6,269 nucleotides of DNA from a bacterium (GTDB lineage: Bacteria; Zixibacteria; MSB-5A5; GN15; FEB-12), in contig JAUWMW010000152.1 in NCBI GenBank assembly GCA_030612965.1, positions 1 through 6,269 of the forward strand, in the 5' to 3' direction. Made by a program: the position numbers and the translations under genes. Below are positions 5,638 through 6,269 of the stretch, piece by piece (the first letter of the stretch is position 1; each line of letters starts with the position of its first letter). The notes beneath the pieces were generated by a model. The model was not told the DNA's origin and searched no databases. It saw only the letters and a list, made by a program, of their open reading frames with translations.

Positions 5638-6081
5638 ATGAGAAAAACAGCGCTGGCTTTACTCTTGGCATTGACAATCGCTACCCTTGGCGCTATCGGG
5701 ATGAACTGTTCCCGAAGTGATACACCGATGCAGTCCACATTTTTGGCAGAGCAAGGGGTCTGGTTCTGGCTTCAGTCCGTTGGCGGCCTCAACAATGAAC
5801 TGCTCCTTGTAGATTCGGTCTCATTTGCACGCGCTTTGGTATTCAATCCCCCATCGACAGTGGAATTCTGGGAGACTGATACGTCCGGGAGTTTCACAGA
5901 ACCCAAATCGGTGGTCGGCTACACTATTGATTGGGAAGATGTCGACTCTGTACGCAAGAGGGTGCTGCGCTACGCAGACGGAATTCATGCGCCTCAAACG
6001 GTGGAGTTCATGGGGCGCGACACACTGGTGTTGACAGATCTGATTGTTAATGGCTATACGCACACCTATGAGAGGTTCTGA
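5638..6081 (+). CDS. Small exported protein, probable lipoprotein, unknown function
   Basis: 147 residues. MRK is followed by a hydrophobic stretch to about residue 22, then NCSRSDTP with Cys24 as the likely lipid-attachment site. The lipobox is poor: Ile-Gly-Met-Asn before Cys, with Asn at -1 where Gly, Ala or Ser is normal, so plain Sec export is an alternative. The mature part begins with a short linker and then LAEQGVWFWLQSVGG (36-50) and is rich in alternating hydrophobic/polar strands up to the C-terminal YTHTYERF, suggesting a small beta-barrel or lipocalin-like fold; I recall similar unnamed lipoproteins but no function. ATG 5638 is supported by GGAGGA (5625-5630) 7 bases upstream. 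The following gene, 52 bases later, appears to be a paralogue and the two are probably co-transcribed. Confidence 0.8.
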   Translation: MRKTALALLLALTIATLGAIGMNCSRSDTPMQSTFLAEQGVWFWLQSVGGLNNELLLVDSVSFARALVFNPPSTVEFWETDTSGSFTEPKSVVGYTIDWEDVDSVRKRVLRYADGIHAPQTVEFMGRDTLVLTDLIVNGYTHTYERF

Positions 6082-6086
6082 TAACA

Positions 6087-6100
6087 TTCCCTGCCGGGAA
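6087..6100 (+). repeat. Weak hairpin between the two lipoprotein genes
   Basis: TTCCC (6087-6091) pairs with GGGAA (6096-6100) around TGCC, six bases after the upstream stop. There is no T-run, so it is not an intrinsic terminator; it might stabilise or process the mRNA. Confidence 0.3.
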
Positions 6101-6133
6101 CAAGTTGATATGACAGAGTTGGAGGACAACAAA

Positions 6134-6269
6134 ATGACCAAAGCCACAAAGGCGATATCTCTTGCAGTTATACTGCTCACTGTTAGTTGCATGGTGCTTT
6201 CCTGTTCTCGCGGGACACCACCCACCGCGGACCCGGTCGATCTCGGCGAGGTAGGCACCTGGAATTGGG
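6134..6269 (+). CDS. Lipoprotein paralogue of the preceding gene, C-terminus beyond window
   Basis: Only 45 codons are visible. MTKATK precedes a hydrophobic segment ending in a proper lipobox, Val-Leu-Ser-Cys with Cys24, followed by SRGTPPT. Type II signal peptidase cleavage and lipid attachment are expected. The mature start, CSR then a Pro-rich linker then LGEVGTWNW (37-45), matches the upstream protein's CSR, linker and LAEQGVWFW, so the two look like tandem duplicates. The ATG at 6134 has GGAGG (6121-6125) 8 bases upstream. The frame is still open at the window edge, so the end at 6269 is artificial. Function unknown. Confidence 0.8.
   Translation, partial: MTKATKAISLAVILLTVSCMVLSCSRGTPPTADPVDLGEVGTWNW

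Overview
The window carries ordinary bacterial protein-coding DNA of mid-range GC. No rRNA, tRNA, CRISPR array, transposase or phage gene was seen. Lipoprotein-type signal peptides, good Shine-Dalgarno sites and mixed ATG/GTG/TTG starts fit a Gram-negative bacterium. The short tandem lipoproteins and a KamA-like radical SAM enzyme remind me of uncultured FCB-group lineages such as Zixibacteria, but that is only an impression.

The left two thirds are on the minus strand. Read in transcription order they hold: a MATE-family multidrug/cation antiporter (2682-4055, TTG start); a 410-base spacer with a large palindromic repeat and a 22-codon mini-ORF (2287-2355); a class I SAM-dependent methyltransferase (1477-2271, GTG start); a LigT-like 2H phosphoesterase (936-1475) whose start lies one base from the methyltransferase stop; and the ribose-phosphate pyrophosphokinase gene prs (1-875), which runs off the window. 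Methyltransferase, 2H phosphoesterase and prs look like one transcription unit. Prs makes PRPP for nucleotide, His, Trp and NAD synthesis; the substrates of the two genes before it are unknown.

A 525-base divergent spacer (4056-4580) separates MATE from the plus-strand genes. It holds a good sigma70-type promoter (TTGACA, 17 bases, TACTAT) and then a leader of about 178 nt that can fold into several helices. These include a 9-bp long-range helix that competes with a local hairpin and closes just before the ribosome binding site. This riboswitch-like leader precedes a KamA-family radical SAM protein (4581-5489). That enzyme keeps the Fe-S cysteines and the PLP lysine of lysine 2,3-aminomutase but has replaced the two lysine-recognising aspartates, so its substrate is probably not lysine.

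The right end has two tandem, apparently paralogous, small lipoproteins (5638-6081, and 6134 to the window edge) that share an L-x-E-x-G-x-W-x-W motif after the lipid-attachment Cys.

The strongest candidates for something undescribed are the structured leader with its altered KamA-like enzyme, the double-hairpin palindrome at 2482-2650, and the mini-ORF ahead of the methyltransferase.
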